From Adiantum capillus-veneris (Eukaryota > Streptophyta > Polypodiopsida > Polypodiales > Pteridaceae), in contig CM043952.1 in assembly GCA_014529385.2 (NCBI GenBank), positions 63,972,870 to 64,036,869 on the forward strand: a DNA stretch of 64,000 bases. Reading direction: 5' to 3'. Below, piece by piece: positions 47,785 to 58,799 of the stretch. The notes under the pieces were generated by a model. The model was not told the DNA's origin. It made no database searches and worked only from the letters and a program-made list of their open reading frames with translations. The translations under genes and the position numbers were made by a program. The number at the start of each line of letters is the position of its first letter. The stretch's first letter is position 1.

Positions 47785-48788
47785 ATTTTTAGAGTTGCTT
47801 TGGGCCGCTTGGCTACAAATTGAAGGCCAGGGCTTCAGTTGTAAGGAGTTCAGGAGTGTATGATCACACATAGCTATTGTAATCGCGACAATTTTCTAAT
47901 ATTATTAAGAAATACCGCAAGGGTGGTCTATTCGGGGACCAACCATCTCTAAGGGGAACTATGCCTCTTTGGTTAAAACTGGTAAGTAACCTAAGAACGC
48001 GTTCAAAAAACGCAACAACAACACAAAATGATTGAAAATAACACGACAAATTGACATTCCGGCATGGCAAGGTGAGCAATCACACCTTTAAAGGGGTGTC
48101 TTGATGCACTAAAGTTACAGACCTAGGCAATATCACCCAATTGGGAAATATTCAGTGGTTGACACATCACGATGCAACACAATTGCAAGTACGGGACAGA
48201 AAGACATAAACTCGCTGATGAATACTCCCCCTGAGAGTCGAGGTTCGAGGCCATGAGAAGTTTAAAGGCCACACTCCCCTATGAATACTCCCCCCGAGAA
48301 CCAAGGTTCCGGGCCAAAGGTCTGATACAACCAAATGCTCCCTAGACTGCAGCTTGCGCGTCGTTTGGAGGTTCCATATACAACTAAACGCTCCGCAAAC
48401 CGTAGCCTGTGTCGTTTAGAGGTTTCCTAATTGCACATCCACATGAATACTCCGAAGATCAAGATCTGAGCCATGAGCTATTTGAGAAAAATCACATCTT
48501 GATCATCATGCTTGTCATTATCATTCAAATCATCATGCTCATCATTATCATGCAAATCATGTGTGTCATGCTTTGGAGAAGACGAGACCGAGAGAGTCTC
48601 CTTCTCCTGAATCCGTTCAATCTTCGCCTGCACATTAGAAATGAGAGATGGAGAATGAACAACTTGCTCTCCACGAATGACAATGGGAGAGTCACTTTTG
48701 GCATTGAAAGTGAACGTATATTCCGCCCAATCAATGAGAGGGTTATGCTCACGAAAACATCGAATGCCCAAAATCATATCACATCCTG
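47785..48788 (-). repeat. 1-kb inverted repeat, right arm
   Basis: This is the reverse complement of 43566-44569 at about 98-99% by eye. The 71-codon frame shared by both arms differs by one residue (C/R). The two arms face each other across 3.2 kb that contain the SIK1 exon 1. On the minus strand it continues, beyond the end of the similarity, into the front half of the same gypsy protease. Confidence 0.9.
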
Positions 48789-49174
48789 AGAGAGGAGAGA
48801 CAAAAAATTTTCTACGAAAAGCAGCTTGTTGAACTGTAAACAACACATCAAGGCACTCTTTCGTGATGAGAGAGTCCGTACCGGGAGTGAAGCCAGAGAC
48901 CTCGAGAGGAGATTTCTAACTAACCTCTAGGCAAGCTCTCTCAACAAGAGAGGGACTAATCACATCATGCATACTGCCTAGGTCAAACAATATGACAAAA
49001 CGTTGCCCCGTCATATGACCATAACATTTAATGAGAGACTCATCAATGGGAGGGTCGAGAGAAACTTGGGGCACACTCGTGTTGTCATTGATTGCATTGA
49101 CAAAGGAAGTGGGTTCTGTGGATTCTTTAGATTCATTAGAGTCGAGCTTAGGACATGTTCTTTTTATGTGACCC
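48478..49174 (-). pseudogene. Gypsy zinc-knuckle/retropepsin fragment
   Basis: Reading leftward from 49174, GHIKRTCPKLDS is the tail of a gag zinc knuckle. It is followed by RFVILFDLGSMHDVIS (protease active site with D-L-G) and, after a stop, DMILGIRCFREHNPLIDW. The His/Asp-rich tail closes the frame at 48478. Gag and the primer site are absent: the coding sequence touches an LTR end at 49174/49175 directly, which shows a deletion or insertion break. Confidence 0.7.
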
Positions 49175-50418
49175 TGTAGGGTGCAGTGGAATGAATGTTT
49201 GAACTTTGCTCAAGATGAGTGCTCCGAACTGTGCTCAAGGTTCCTTTTGTTCTTATGGAAGGGAGAGCCTTCCGTTCTTAATGAGTGTGCAATGATCACA
49301 AACAAAGTGAATGGACACTATACGTGCAAGTGTATGAGACTGAGAGATAGAGAGAGAAGAGAATACGACACCAGCGATGCTGTCAAACCCTCCTCCAGAG
49401 GCCCCACTCTCGTTGGCGAGAGTGGTCTACTATTGATTGCACAAACTGATACAAAGTGGATGCATGTGACTGATGCAAGTCTAGGCTAGATCGATGACGG
49501 GGATGGCAAGACCGATCTAAGGCTGAAAACTGATGCTTTTGTACTGTTGTCCAAAAACGCTACTGGCTGAAATCTGCTACTTTTGTCCTGCTGTCCAAAA
49601 ACGCAATTGGCTGATATCTGCTGGCTGAAATCTGTTGGTTCTGAGGCTTGTCAAAGGCTGAAATCTGCTAATCTTTATCTGCTGAATTCTGACTCTTATG
49701 TCGGTGACGACGGCGATGACGACGATGCAACGACGACGCGCTGAAAACGCAGATGCTGAAATCTGCGTTTTCCGGGCTGAATCTGTAAACCTTGCGGAAT
49801 CTGACCGTGCGGCGAGGATCTGCTGCAGGAACGTGAGATCTGCGAGGTTCGGGACTTCTTCTGCGATGTCTGACTGCAAAAAACTGAAAACACTGGTTCT
49901 AGGGCTGAATCGGTCGCGAAGATCTGTAAAAACGCTGAGGTTGATCTACAAACCAAAAATGCTAGGGCTGAAAACTGACCTTGCAGGGAAATCTGCTATC
50001 GCTAGGAAATCTGCTGTGTTGCTGTGGGAATCTGCTAACGCTAGGGCTGATCTGCTGTCTACTATCGCCGGGAATCTGCAAGTGCAAAAATGCTGGTTGA
50101 TCTGTTGCAAAAACGCTAGGCCTTCTGTTGAGAGAAAATGCCAGAGTTGTCGCGGGGGTTGGTCTTGCTGAGAAGTAGCCTGTTGAGCAAGGTGCTCGTG
50201 TTGCCTCTTCTGCCAATTAGTGCTAGCCTAGATTTGCTTATATACAAACTTACTCAATTTGCCCTACCTACTTTCCAACAAAAGTCACTTAAAAATAATA
50301 AGTGAAAAATGTCAAAAATAGGAAAAATAGGTTAAATGCACTGGAAAATTCCCCTGAAGGATTCTAATGGATTCTGCTGGGAATGCTTATGATCATGCTG
50401 TGTGCAACCAGAGGATAT
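49175..50418 (-). repeat. LTR of the tRNA-Met gypsy family, left of a head-to-head pair
   Basis: It matches the primer-site-linked LTR at 53782-54842 in the same orientation: TGTAGGGTGCAGTGGAATG here versus TGTAAGGTGCAGCGGAATG there. A minus-strand TATA box (TATATAAGC) is near 50225. The interior is full of CTGAAATCTGC- and AAACGCTA-type words. The outer end runs to ACCAGAGGATAT at 50418, paired with the other LTR. Confidence 0.8.
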
Positions 50419-50572
50419 GTGTCACGTGACACATCCAACCCTATGTGTCCGTGGACAAGCTACAGCATGACCAGGGTTCAGTTCAATCTAGTTAGTCTAG
50501 AATAGGAAGTGATCTGGCACTTTTGTGAGCGTGTTCGCAGACCGTGCATCTCCAAACACTTAGATTAGATGC
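50419..50572. other. Spacer between opposed LTRs, with 16-bp palindrome and G-box
   Basis: This 154-bp spacer begins with the perfect palindrome TGTGTCACGTGACACA (50418-50433), which contains the G-box CACGTG. The rest is present again, inverted and somewhat diverged, at 51627-51775. Confidence 0.75.
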
Positions 50573-51626
50573 ATATCCTCTGGTTGCACACAACATGACC
50601 ATCAGATTCCAGTCAGATCCCATCAGTAGCATTTTTACAGTGCATAGGCCTATTTTCTCCATTTTTGACATTTTTCACTTATTATTTTTAAGTGACTTTT
50701 GTTTGGAAAGTAGGTAGGGCAATTTTGCTAAGTTAATATATAAGCAAACCAGAGTTAGCACTTTCTGGGAGAAGAGGCAGCAGGAGTACCTTGCTCAACG
50801 GACAACTTCTCAGCAAGACCAATCCCCGCGACAACTTTGGCGTTTTCTCTCAATAGAAAGCCTAGTGTTTTTACACCAGATCAGCCAGCGTTTTTGCACT
50901 TGCAGATTCCCGGCGACAGTAGACAACAGATTCCCACAGCAGCACAGCAGATTTCCTAGCGTTAGCAGATTTCCCCGCAAGCCCTAGCGTTTTTGGTTTG
51001 CAGAACAACCCTAGCGTTTTTGCAGATCATCACGACAGAATCAGCCACAGGACCAGCGTTTTCAGTTTTCAGCCTTTAGACCCCGCAGAAGAAGTCCTGA
51101 ACCTCGCAGATCTCACCTTCCCGCAGAAGTTCCTCGCCGCATAGTGGAATCCATTGAAGTTTACAGATTCAGCCCGGAAAACGCAGATTTCAGCATCTGC
51201 GTTTTCAGCGCGTCGTCGTCGCATCGTCGCCATCGACATCATCACGACATAGAGTCAGAATTCAGCAGATAGAAGATTTGCAGAATTCAGCCCTTAGAGT
51301 TTCCAGATTTCAGCCCGTCTCGTCGTTGACATCGTCGGCAAGTCCAAGCATTGTAGAGATTTGTGCAATCATAAGTAGACCGCTCTCGCCATAGAGAGTG
51401 GGGCCTTGGGAGGAGGGTTTACAACGTCTCTGGTGTCGTATTCTTTTCTCTCTATCTCTCAGTCTCAGCACCTTCATTCGCAGTGTTTATCACTTTGTTT
51501 GTGTCCATTGCACTCTCTCACCACAAGAACGGAAGGCTTCCCTTCCGTAAGTAAAAGGAACCCTTGAACACAGTTCGGAGCACTCATCTTGAGCAAAGAT
51601 TAACATTCATTCCGCTGCACCTTACA
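50573..51626 (+). repeat. LTR of the tRNA-Met gypsy family, right of a head-to-head pair
   Basis: This is the inverted partner of 49175-50418, starting ATATCCTCTGGTTGCAC and ending GCACCTTACA. Its TATA box (TATATAAGC) lies near 50734-50742. It lacks about 190 bp relative to the left LTR. Transcription from its promoter would run rightward and from the left LTR leftward. Confidence 0.8.
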
Positions 51627-51775
51627 ATATGCATCTACACTAAGTGTTTGGGCATGCACGGTCTGCGAATAGACTCACAAAAGTGCCCGATCACTTCTAA
51701 ATCTAGATTGACTCGACTGACGGAAGCCTTGTCGTGCTGTAGCTTGTCCACGGTCACATAGGGTTGGATGTGTCG
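51627..51775. repeat. Second, inverted copy of the LTR spacer segment
   Basis: ATGCATCTACACTAAGTGTT...TGTAGCTTGTCCACGG...GGATGTGTCGCGTGACA aligns with the reverse complement of 50419-50572 with scattered changes and gaps. One minus-strand frame is open through it (QPYVTVDKLQHDKASVSRVN), so it may be coding sequence from the 3' end of the element's interior. Confidence 0.65.
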
Positions 51776-53768
51776 CGTGACATCCCCTCCTTTTCAAAGT
51801 GAGGTACTGGTACCGAACTGTATGGCGTCGAGGAAAATCGTTAATAGCATCCGGAATCCTGGAAGGGACTCTTCGCCGACCCACTCTGATGTGTGGGTCG
51901 TGCGGTACTTGAACTTCATAAAGGTCTGCAACGCTTGCTTCTTTGGGCCGCGCCGAAAGCGACACAAAGTCTTCTGTGGCTCCTTCAATGCTTCAACTTC
52001 GTCGAGAGTCATGCTTCTTTCTCCTTCAAGAATCTCCATGGCTGAAAATTCTTGAAACCATTTCCAACCCTAAACCATGAACATACCTATTCCATGTAAA
52101 TTGAGTGGAAACAATCCTGTTGTCCAAATAGACCGTGCATGCAATGTAGATGAACAAAGAGACGAGTGCCAAACTGTTCACCACACACACGCAAAGAATG
52201 AGATCGAATCTTGTCTTGATGATCTAAATCAATCAACTGTGGCAATTCACAACGGAAATGCCCATACTTGGTGCTCATACTGTCATATGATCTTTCTACA
52301 AATGTGTCATGCCAAGGAAGAGACATGGAATGTGACTTCCTTGAATGCAAACTTTTCAGCTTTCCATGAACAATCCGCATACATTCGTGCTCTTTCGTGA
52401 ATGAAACGTGCTCAACGTACAATATGTCATGCCTAAGAAAAGGGATCACATAAAGACATTGACGAAAATACAGGAAACGATCACGAATGAAACACTCGAA
52501 CAATGCGTGCGTACTAATCATGCGAACACATAATACTTCCTGTGAGGGTTCTTTGGACCGAGGCTCGAGAGCCAAGATCGGTTCTTCCTGAGGGGGTTCT
52601 TGGGACCTAGGCTCGAGAGCCTAGATCGGTTTGTCGTCTCACTGATCGAATCTGCAATGAGGTTAGCTTCACTAGAGAAAGTATCAACTAACACACCATC
52701 CTTGTGAACAATCACATCATCTTCATGCAGCTCATCATGCTTGTGAGAAATCACATCTTGATCATGCAAATCATCATGCTTGTGAGAAATCACATCTTGA
52801 TCATGCAAATCATCATGCTCATCATTATCATTCAAATCATCATGCAAATCCTGTGTATCATGCTTTGGAGAAGAAGAGACGGCGAGAGTCTCCTTTCCTT
52901 GATTCTGTTCAAACGGTGCCTGCACAATTAAAAAGAGTCGCAAGAACTCTTTCATGTGTTGGTCGCTCTTGTCTTTTCTTGCTTTGTTCTCGCGATCAAA
53001 TTCTGCTTGTTTTTCTTTGGCTTCCAAGTGTGCTTGCTCGTGCTCACGCTCTATGGCTGCCATTCCTTCTTCGTATTCATGATCTATGGCTGCCCTTCGT
53101 TCTTCGTAGGCCTTTCTTTCTGCTTCTCTTTCTGCTTTTCTTTCTTCGCGTTCTAAGTGTCTTTCCATAAACAATTGCTCCAACTCCTCCATAGGAGTTA
53201 GTACAATCCTTGGCGTGGATGGGGAAGGGGGAGGGTCGGAAAAACCTCCTGGTGGGAAAAGTTCTTCGTCGCCTCTCTCATGCTCATCACCTGTATGCGA
53301 AGTATCCATTCCGCTTCGGGTGATGACCATGCACTATGATCTTTGGTTCTTAAGTTCAGGAGGAACTTGGGTTCTTGCGGGTCTTGGGTTTTTGGGTTCT
53401 TGAGGGTCTTGAGGTTCTTGAGGGTCTTCTTTTGCTTGCAATGTGTGTTTGAGAAGGATCTTCTCTTCACCCAAGTTCTGCTCTTTTCCGCGGGCGCACC
53501 CCTTGGCGGCCTTGCGCTCACACCAAGGTTGCCTTTTCTCACCTCACGTCGATTGGCCGGCCGCTAAGTGCACGGTCCGCTTCAATGAGTGAAAAGAGGC
53601 ACAAGGGGAGGCTGGACAAGCCGTTCTTTCTTGGATTTCCTGTCACTCTTCAAAAACACGATTAGGGATCGACACGTCCAAGTGAATTTGGGTTCGTGCG
53701 ACCTCAACAAGCAAAAAAAAATAAAAATCAGTGGTTCTTTCCTTGAGTGATACAGAACACTGCCAAAG
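51776..53768 (-). pseudogene. gag and leader of the tRNA-Met gypsy family
   Basis: Leftward from the primer site there is a short leader and then a gag-like frame (52518-53330) starting MVITRSGMDTSHTGDE. It contains a charged coiled coil (HLEREERKAEREAERKAYEE, then AAIDHEYEEGMAAIEREHEQ) and a His/Asp-rich tract built from a 13-residue repeat (HDDLHDQDVISHK). Further left, frames at 52087-52575 and 51794-52039 lack clear motifs. No capsid core or zinc knuckle is seen, so the gene is incomplete. The His/Asp tract is related to the tail found after the protease at 43.8 and 48.5 kb. Confidence 0.55.
52733..52810 (-). repeat. 39-bp perfect tandem repeat encoding HDDLHDQDVISHK
   Basis: Two identical 39-bp units (52733-52771, 52772-52810) are flanked by degenerate ones. 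Since 39 is a multiple of three, the repeat keeps the reading frame and yields a 13-residue peptide repeat rich in His and Asp. Confidence 0.9.
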
Positions 53769-53780
53769 CTCTGATACCAA
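53769..53780 (-). other. Primer binding site, initiator tRNA-Met type
   Basis: Minus-strand TGGTATCAGAGC is the standard primer site of many plant LTR retrotransposons. It is separated by one base from the LTR end (...CCTTACA), and this fixes the LTR boundary and orientation. Confidence 0.9.
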
Positions 53781-53781
53781 T

Positions 53782-54842
53782 GTAAGGTGCAGCGGAATGA
53801 ATGTTTGAACTTTGCTCAAGATGATTGCTCCGAACTGTGCTCAAGGTTCCTTTTGTTCTTATGGGAGGGAGAGCCTTCTGTTCTTAATGAGAGAGTGCAA
53901 TGATCACAAACAAAGTGAATGGACACTGTGCGTGCAAGTGTATGAGAGTGAGAGATAGAGAGAGAAGAGAATATGACACCAGAGATGTTGTCAAACCCTC
54001 CTCCGAAGGCCCCACTCATTGGTGAGAGTGGTCTACTATTGATTGCACAAGCTGGTACAAAGTGGATGCATGTGACTGATGCAAGTCTAGGGTAGATTGA
54101 TGATGATGACGGGGATGGCAAGACCGATCTAAGGGCTGAAAACTGATGCTTTTGTACTGCTGTCCAAAAACGCTACTGGCTAAAATCTGCTGCTTTTGTC
54201 CTTCTGTCCAAAAACGCAATTGGTTGAAATCTGTTGGCTGAAATCTGTTGGTTTTGAGGCTTGTCAAAGGCTGAAATCTGCTAATCTTTATCTGCTGAAT
54301 TCTGACTCTATGTCGGTGACGACGGCGACGACGACGCGTTGAAAACGCAGATTCTGAAATCTGCGGTTTCCGGGCTGAATCTGTAAACCTTGCGGAATCT
54401 GACAGTGTCGCGAGGATATGCTGCGGGAACGTGAGATCTGCGAGGTTTGGGACTTCTTCTGCGATGTCTGACTGTTGAAAACTGAAAATGCTGGTTCTAG
54501 GGCTGAATCTGTAGCGAAGATCTGCAAAAACGTTGAGGTTGATCTGCAAACCAAAAACGCTAGGGCTGAAAACTGACCTTGCGGGGAAATCTGCTAACGC
54601 TAGGAAATCTGTTGTGTTGCTGTGGGAATATGCTAACGCTAGGGCTGATCTACTGTCTACTGTCGCCGGGAATCTGCAAGTGCAAAAACGCTTGCTGATC
54701 TGGTGCAAAAACGCTAGGCCTTCTGTTGAGAGAAAACGTCAGAGTTGTCGCGGGGTTGGTCTTGCTGAGAAGTAGCGTGTTGAGCAAGGTGCTCCTGTTG
54801 CCTCTTCTGCCAATTAGTGCTAGCCTAGGTTTGCTTATATAC
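53782..54842 (-). repeat. 5' LTR of the tRNA-Met gypsy family, truncated by hAT
   Basis: It begins TGTAAGGTGCAGCGG next to the primer site and matches 49175-50230 closely. It stops at TTGCTTATATAC, where the hAT end CAAGG begins. The U3 part beyond the TATA box is therefore missing. Confidence 0.85.
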
Positions 54843-57800
54843 CAAGGAAGGATCCGGACGCACGTACGGATCTCGTACGGTACCGTATGTCCGTACTGTA
54901 CGGTACGGTACCGTACGGAAATTTTTTGGCTTTAAAAAGAAAACCCTACGCGAGTGGCCTTTTATTTTCGCCTGGCTGGGTTTAGTTTGGGCACCTTATT
55001 TTACTGGGGATTGTCTGCAACAGTGACCTGCAACCTGCAAAGTCCCTGCAAAGTCCATCTGCAGAGCCTTTTCGCGCGTGTTGACCGGTAAGAAAGCAAA
55101 TCTTCCGTCTCTCCCTCTATCCCTCGCACATTTCTTTGTGATTCTCTCGCGATAGCACATGCGTTTTAGTCACAATGTCGTGTTCCTACTGCATGTGTAG
55201 GTCTACCATGCCTCGCAAAACCAACCCAGTCTGGAGCGGACACACCAATGTCATTGCGGTGGTAAATACAAGAGGGCAAGCAGGATCAGGAACACACACT
55301 TGGACTTGCAAATATTGTGGAAAGCAAAAGACAAGTACGGTGACGCATATGTTGAGGCACCTTACTGGCATCGGCACTACTGGCCAATGCGGAGGATGCA
55401 AGCTTGTTCCGCGAGAGATCAAGGATGCTTTGATTCTAGAGAACTTTCCGAGAGGGGGTCTTCCCTCGTCCAAGGGTAAGAAAGCAGATGAGGCAACACA
55501 GAATGCCTTGCAGGATGCATTGTTTGCAGATTTTCTAGATGCACTTACTCAACAGGAAAAGGACATTAGCAGGAAAAGGGCTTGTTGTTCTCAGGATGTG
55601 ATACAGATCAAGGGACACGCATGTATACGCAGTCCTACTTTGCCTTCACGTGTCCATGCACAGTCCTAGGTAAAAGAGAGGCAAAAATTGCAGAAACAGA
55701 GATTGCTCGCACTCTCATAGAGTGCAACATTGCATTTAATGTCTTGCGGATAGAGCACTGGAAGCGAATGGTCCGAGCCATTGCACAAGTCGGCGCCACA
55801 GATTCCTGGAGTGGCTTGGATTACCAGAAGATGCGCACAAAAATGTTAGATGAGCAGCGAGAGATCATTGACAGAGCATTGGTCCCAGTGAAAGCTGGGT
55901 GGCAGCAGTTTGGTTGTACTATCATCTCTGATGGGTCGAGTGATATTCGGAGATGCCACATTATCAACATTCTTGTTTCCTCTTGCCTTGGTACATACTT
56001 CCTACGTGCTGTGGACGCGGGCAAGGCTGGTGAGCATATTTCGGCAGAGTTTATTTTTGGGCACATTCGGCAAGCCATCAAGGAGGTCGGGAAGGATAAT
56101 GTCGTACAGGTACTCTATCATTCTCGAGAGTCGAATCCCTTGCGCTTTTTAGTTTGTCGAATCTCTTGCTCTTTTTAGAAGCCATAGTTTGTAACTAACA
56201 AGATATTGATTGTATAATGGTCACTGGTTTTGCAGGTTGTTACGGACAATGCGTCCAACTGCCAGGCCATGGGGGAGATGGTTGAGGCGGAGTTCCCTCG
56301 CATAGTTTGGACTCCATGTGCTGCACATTGCCTCGACTTACTCATGGAGGATATTGGCAAGTTGACTTGGGTACAGCCTATTGTCTGTGATGCGTCGAAG
56401 ATGACTACGTTCTTCCGCAAGAAACATCAAGCACTTGCCATATTCAGGAGTCACAACACACTAGATATGGTGCGTCCCTCGAAGACTAGGTTTGCATAAT
56501 GTACCTAGTACTTGAGAGGCTTTACAGGTTGAGGGATCCACTGTTGCAGATAGTTGTGGACCCTAAGTGGCGGTTGATGCACCATGCGCAGACGGAGCCT
56601 ACCAAGTACATACAGAGGAAAGTGCTTGATGAGAGCTTTTGGGTAGAGGTACACTCTTTGGCAGTGGCTCTCTAGCCTCTCTATGTTCTCTTGCGTGTGA
56701 TAGACATGGAGGGGTCGACTCTTGGCCTTGTGTATCATCTATTCATGCAGATGAGGCAGCACATAGCAACATGTACCTCCGTGACATCAGAGCGGTAAGT
56801 CCTTAGTCAATGCATTTGAAAATTGGTATTGTATTTTGGTTCGGCCTTCTCGCTTGATCCTTGGAAAGTCGGATGTTGTATTTGTTTTAAGTCTTGATTG
56901 TGAAGTCTTGTGAATTGCAGGCTGGATGACATCCTCGCTATTGTGGAGAGTAGATGGACGTATATGAGTCGTTCTATTCATGGGATGGCTGCTATACTCC
57001 ATCCTCTCTACAAGACTCTAGAGCTTTTTGCAGAGAGCAGTTTGCTCAACTTGCAATCGGAGTACCTAAACAGGATGTTCACTGAGGATGAGCAACTGGA
57101 CCTTGACAACGAGATGAGCAGCTACATGAACAATCTGGGACCGTCTTTCTTGAGGAGTTTGTCTTTGAGGCAGGAAGCTACCAAGCTTCCCCTCACTTGG
57201 TGGCAGAACTATGGCAGAGCCGGGCTTCCAAATTAGTGCAATCTTGCACTACGTATTCTCTCACATGTATTCTAATTTCTCGCATAAACCAAGCAGTGTG
57301 TACTACGCTCAAGGTGTTTCGTGGTTCTCATTTATTCCTTTATCTTGTGTGTATGTCATATGACATATGTCTATAAGATTGCTCAGCTGGTGCTTGCGAG
57401 CGCAATTGGAGCGCCTACTCTTTGATACACACAAAGATTTGAAACCGCTTGAGCACTATGCAATTGGAGAAGTTGGTCTATTGTCGAGCGAACATGAAGC
57501 TCGTGCGTAGTTTTCATGCTTTGGGGTCACCCAAGCAGGTAAGTCTTAATAATAGATCATTACTGCATGAGTCTTGGATATGAGAGACTTGATGTTAAAA
57601 ATTAATACTTGGCTACTTAAACTTTTGAGTAGGTAGATCCGACTCAAGTGAAGATGGTTCCAGATCCTACTGCACAAGAGATAGATTGTTGGATCAGAGA
57701 TGAGTAGGAGGAGATTCTTCGAGAGCTTCTTATAGAGCTTGAGAGCATGGATCGGCGGGTCACTAGATCGTGAGCACGAGCCCTGGCCATCCCTCTTCGC

Positions 57801-58498
57801 CAGGAGGTTGCAGATCCAAAGAGAGCACGATGGGAGAGCATTCGCAGAGGCAAGCTGCCTGTGCGCAATAATCGTGGTTGAGCGAATGAGGCAATGCGTC
57901 TCATTCTGACTGAGGAGGAGGATGACCCATTTGAGCTGCTGGAGGCAGGTGCTTCAGGAGATCCCACCATTGTTGAGCCAGAGTTTGATGAGGAGGGCAA
58001 TGTCTTGACAGAAGGAGACATGGCCTCCTCATCTTCAGAGTCCGATAGGGATGTTTGAGTATCTTGATTGCCATGTAGTATGTACTTTGCGGTTGCTAGC
58101 ATCATAGCATGCTTCCTAGTTTACTTTTTTATTGAGTCAGGACTAGTGCTTTGTTCCACCTTTATTTATTGTGGATGAATTATCATTGGTGGATGTACCT
58201 TTTGTTTGATGAGATTATGTACCATTTATGAAGTATGTCATGCCAGTATTTTAAACTTTTAGAATCTCGTCTGTTGTGTAGTGTGCAATCATGCAATGTG
58301 TAAATCAAGATCACTATGAAGCTCTTTTTAGTTTGTTTTACTTATGAATATACTATCAAGTACAGACTGTATTGTAGGTTTTTGGCTTTATAAAAAAAAA
58401 ACCATACGAATTTTACGTACCTAACAACTCAATCCATTCGGTACTATATACAGAACGTACCGAATACGTACTGTACCCTTACGTACCTTTCCACCTTG
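54843..58498 (+). mobile_element. hAT-family DNA transposon with GTACGG-rich ends
   Basis: The left end is CAAGGAAGGATCCGGACGC and the right end, read inward, CAAGGTGGAAAGGTACGTAA. These are imperfect terminal inverted repeats. Subterminal GTACGGTACCGTACGG-type palindromes crowd the left end, and CGTAC words crowd the right. The 8-bp flanks (TTATATAC and GCACCAGC) do not match, so no target duplication is seen. The right flank is not LTR sequence either, which points to rearrangement after insertion. The element is inactive because its transposase is broken. Confidence 0.75.
55175..58058 (+). pseudogene. hAT transposase (BED finger, DUF659, dimerisation region)
   Basis: It would cut and move the element. 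The BED-type zinc finger is WSGHTNV...CKYCGKQK...HMLRHLTG (55208-55400). The frame shifts near 55600 into a DUF659 part (IAFNVLR, WQQFGCTIISDGSSD). Intron 1 (56110-56235) joins NVVQ to VVTDNASNCQAMG; PCAAHCLDLLMEDI follows. A TAA near 56500 interrupts the frame. Intron 2 (56795-56920) precedes LDDILAIVESRWTYM. The C-terminal hAT dimerisation signature CERNWSAYSLIHTK...NRLSTMQLEKLVYC lies at 57395-57500 with a TGA at 57440-57442. Another intron spans 57539-57632. It ends in an acidic tail (EGDMASSSSESDRD). ATG at 55175 or 55208 could be the start; the latter follows a possible splice acceptor. Confidence 0.8.
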
Positions 58499-58799
58499 GC
58501 ACCAGCTTTTGGGACCAGATGCTTTTGGGCTTGATGCTTTTCATGTAAACTGCTTTTTATAGACGAAGGGCCTTTAAATATGAGCCAAGGGCTCATTCTT
58601 TGGCATGCTTCTGGGTGAAGGTGCAGGGATAGGAGTACCGGCGTTGTATTGAGTTCAAGCAATATAGAGAAATACCGAAAGGGATGCCAGGGTTTGGGGC
58701 CAGTGCTCTCTTGGGTGGAATTCCGCCACTCCTCGTCTTGTGTGTCGTGCATCTCTTTTAGTTCTGTGCTATTTGAAGTGCTTAAAGTTGTTCAGTTTT
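58499..58799. other. Unassigned flank between hAT and gypsy relic
   Basis: No gene is recognisable. A pyrimidine-rich stretch ending in CAG (58803-58820) precedes the protease relic and may be a chance acceptor-like sequence. Confidence 0.4.

Noticed and set aside
44273-48079. A 71-codon frame conserved at two places (44273-44488 and 47864-48079)
   Set aside because: The DNA around it is equally identical because both copies lie in the inverted repeat; conservation does not indicate a gene.
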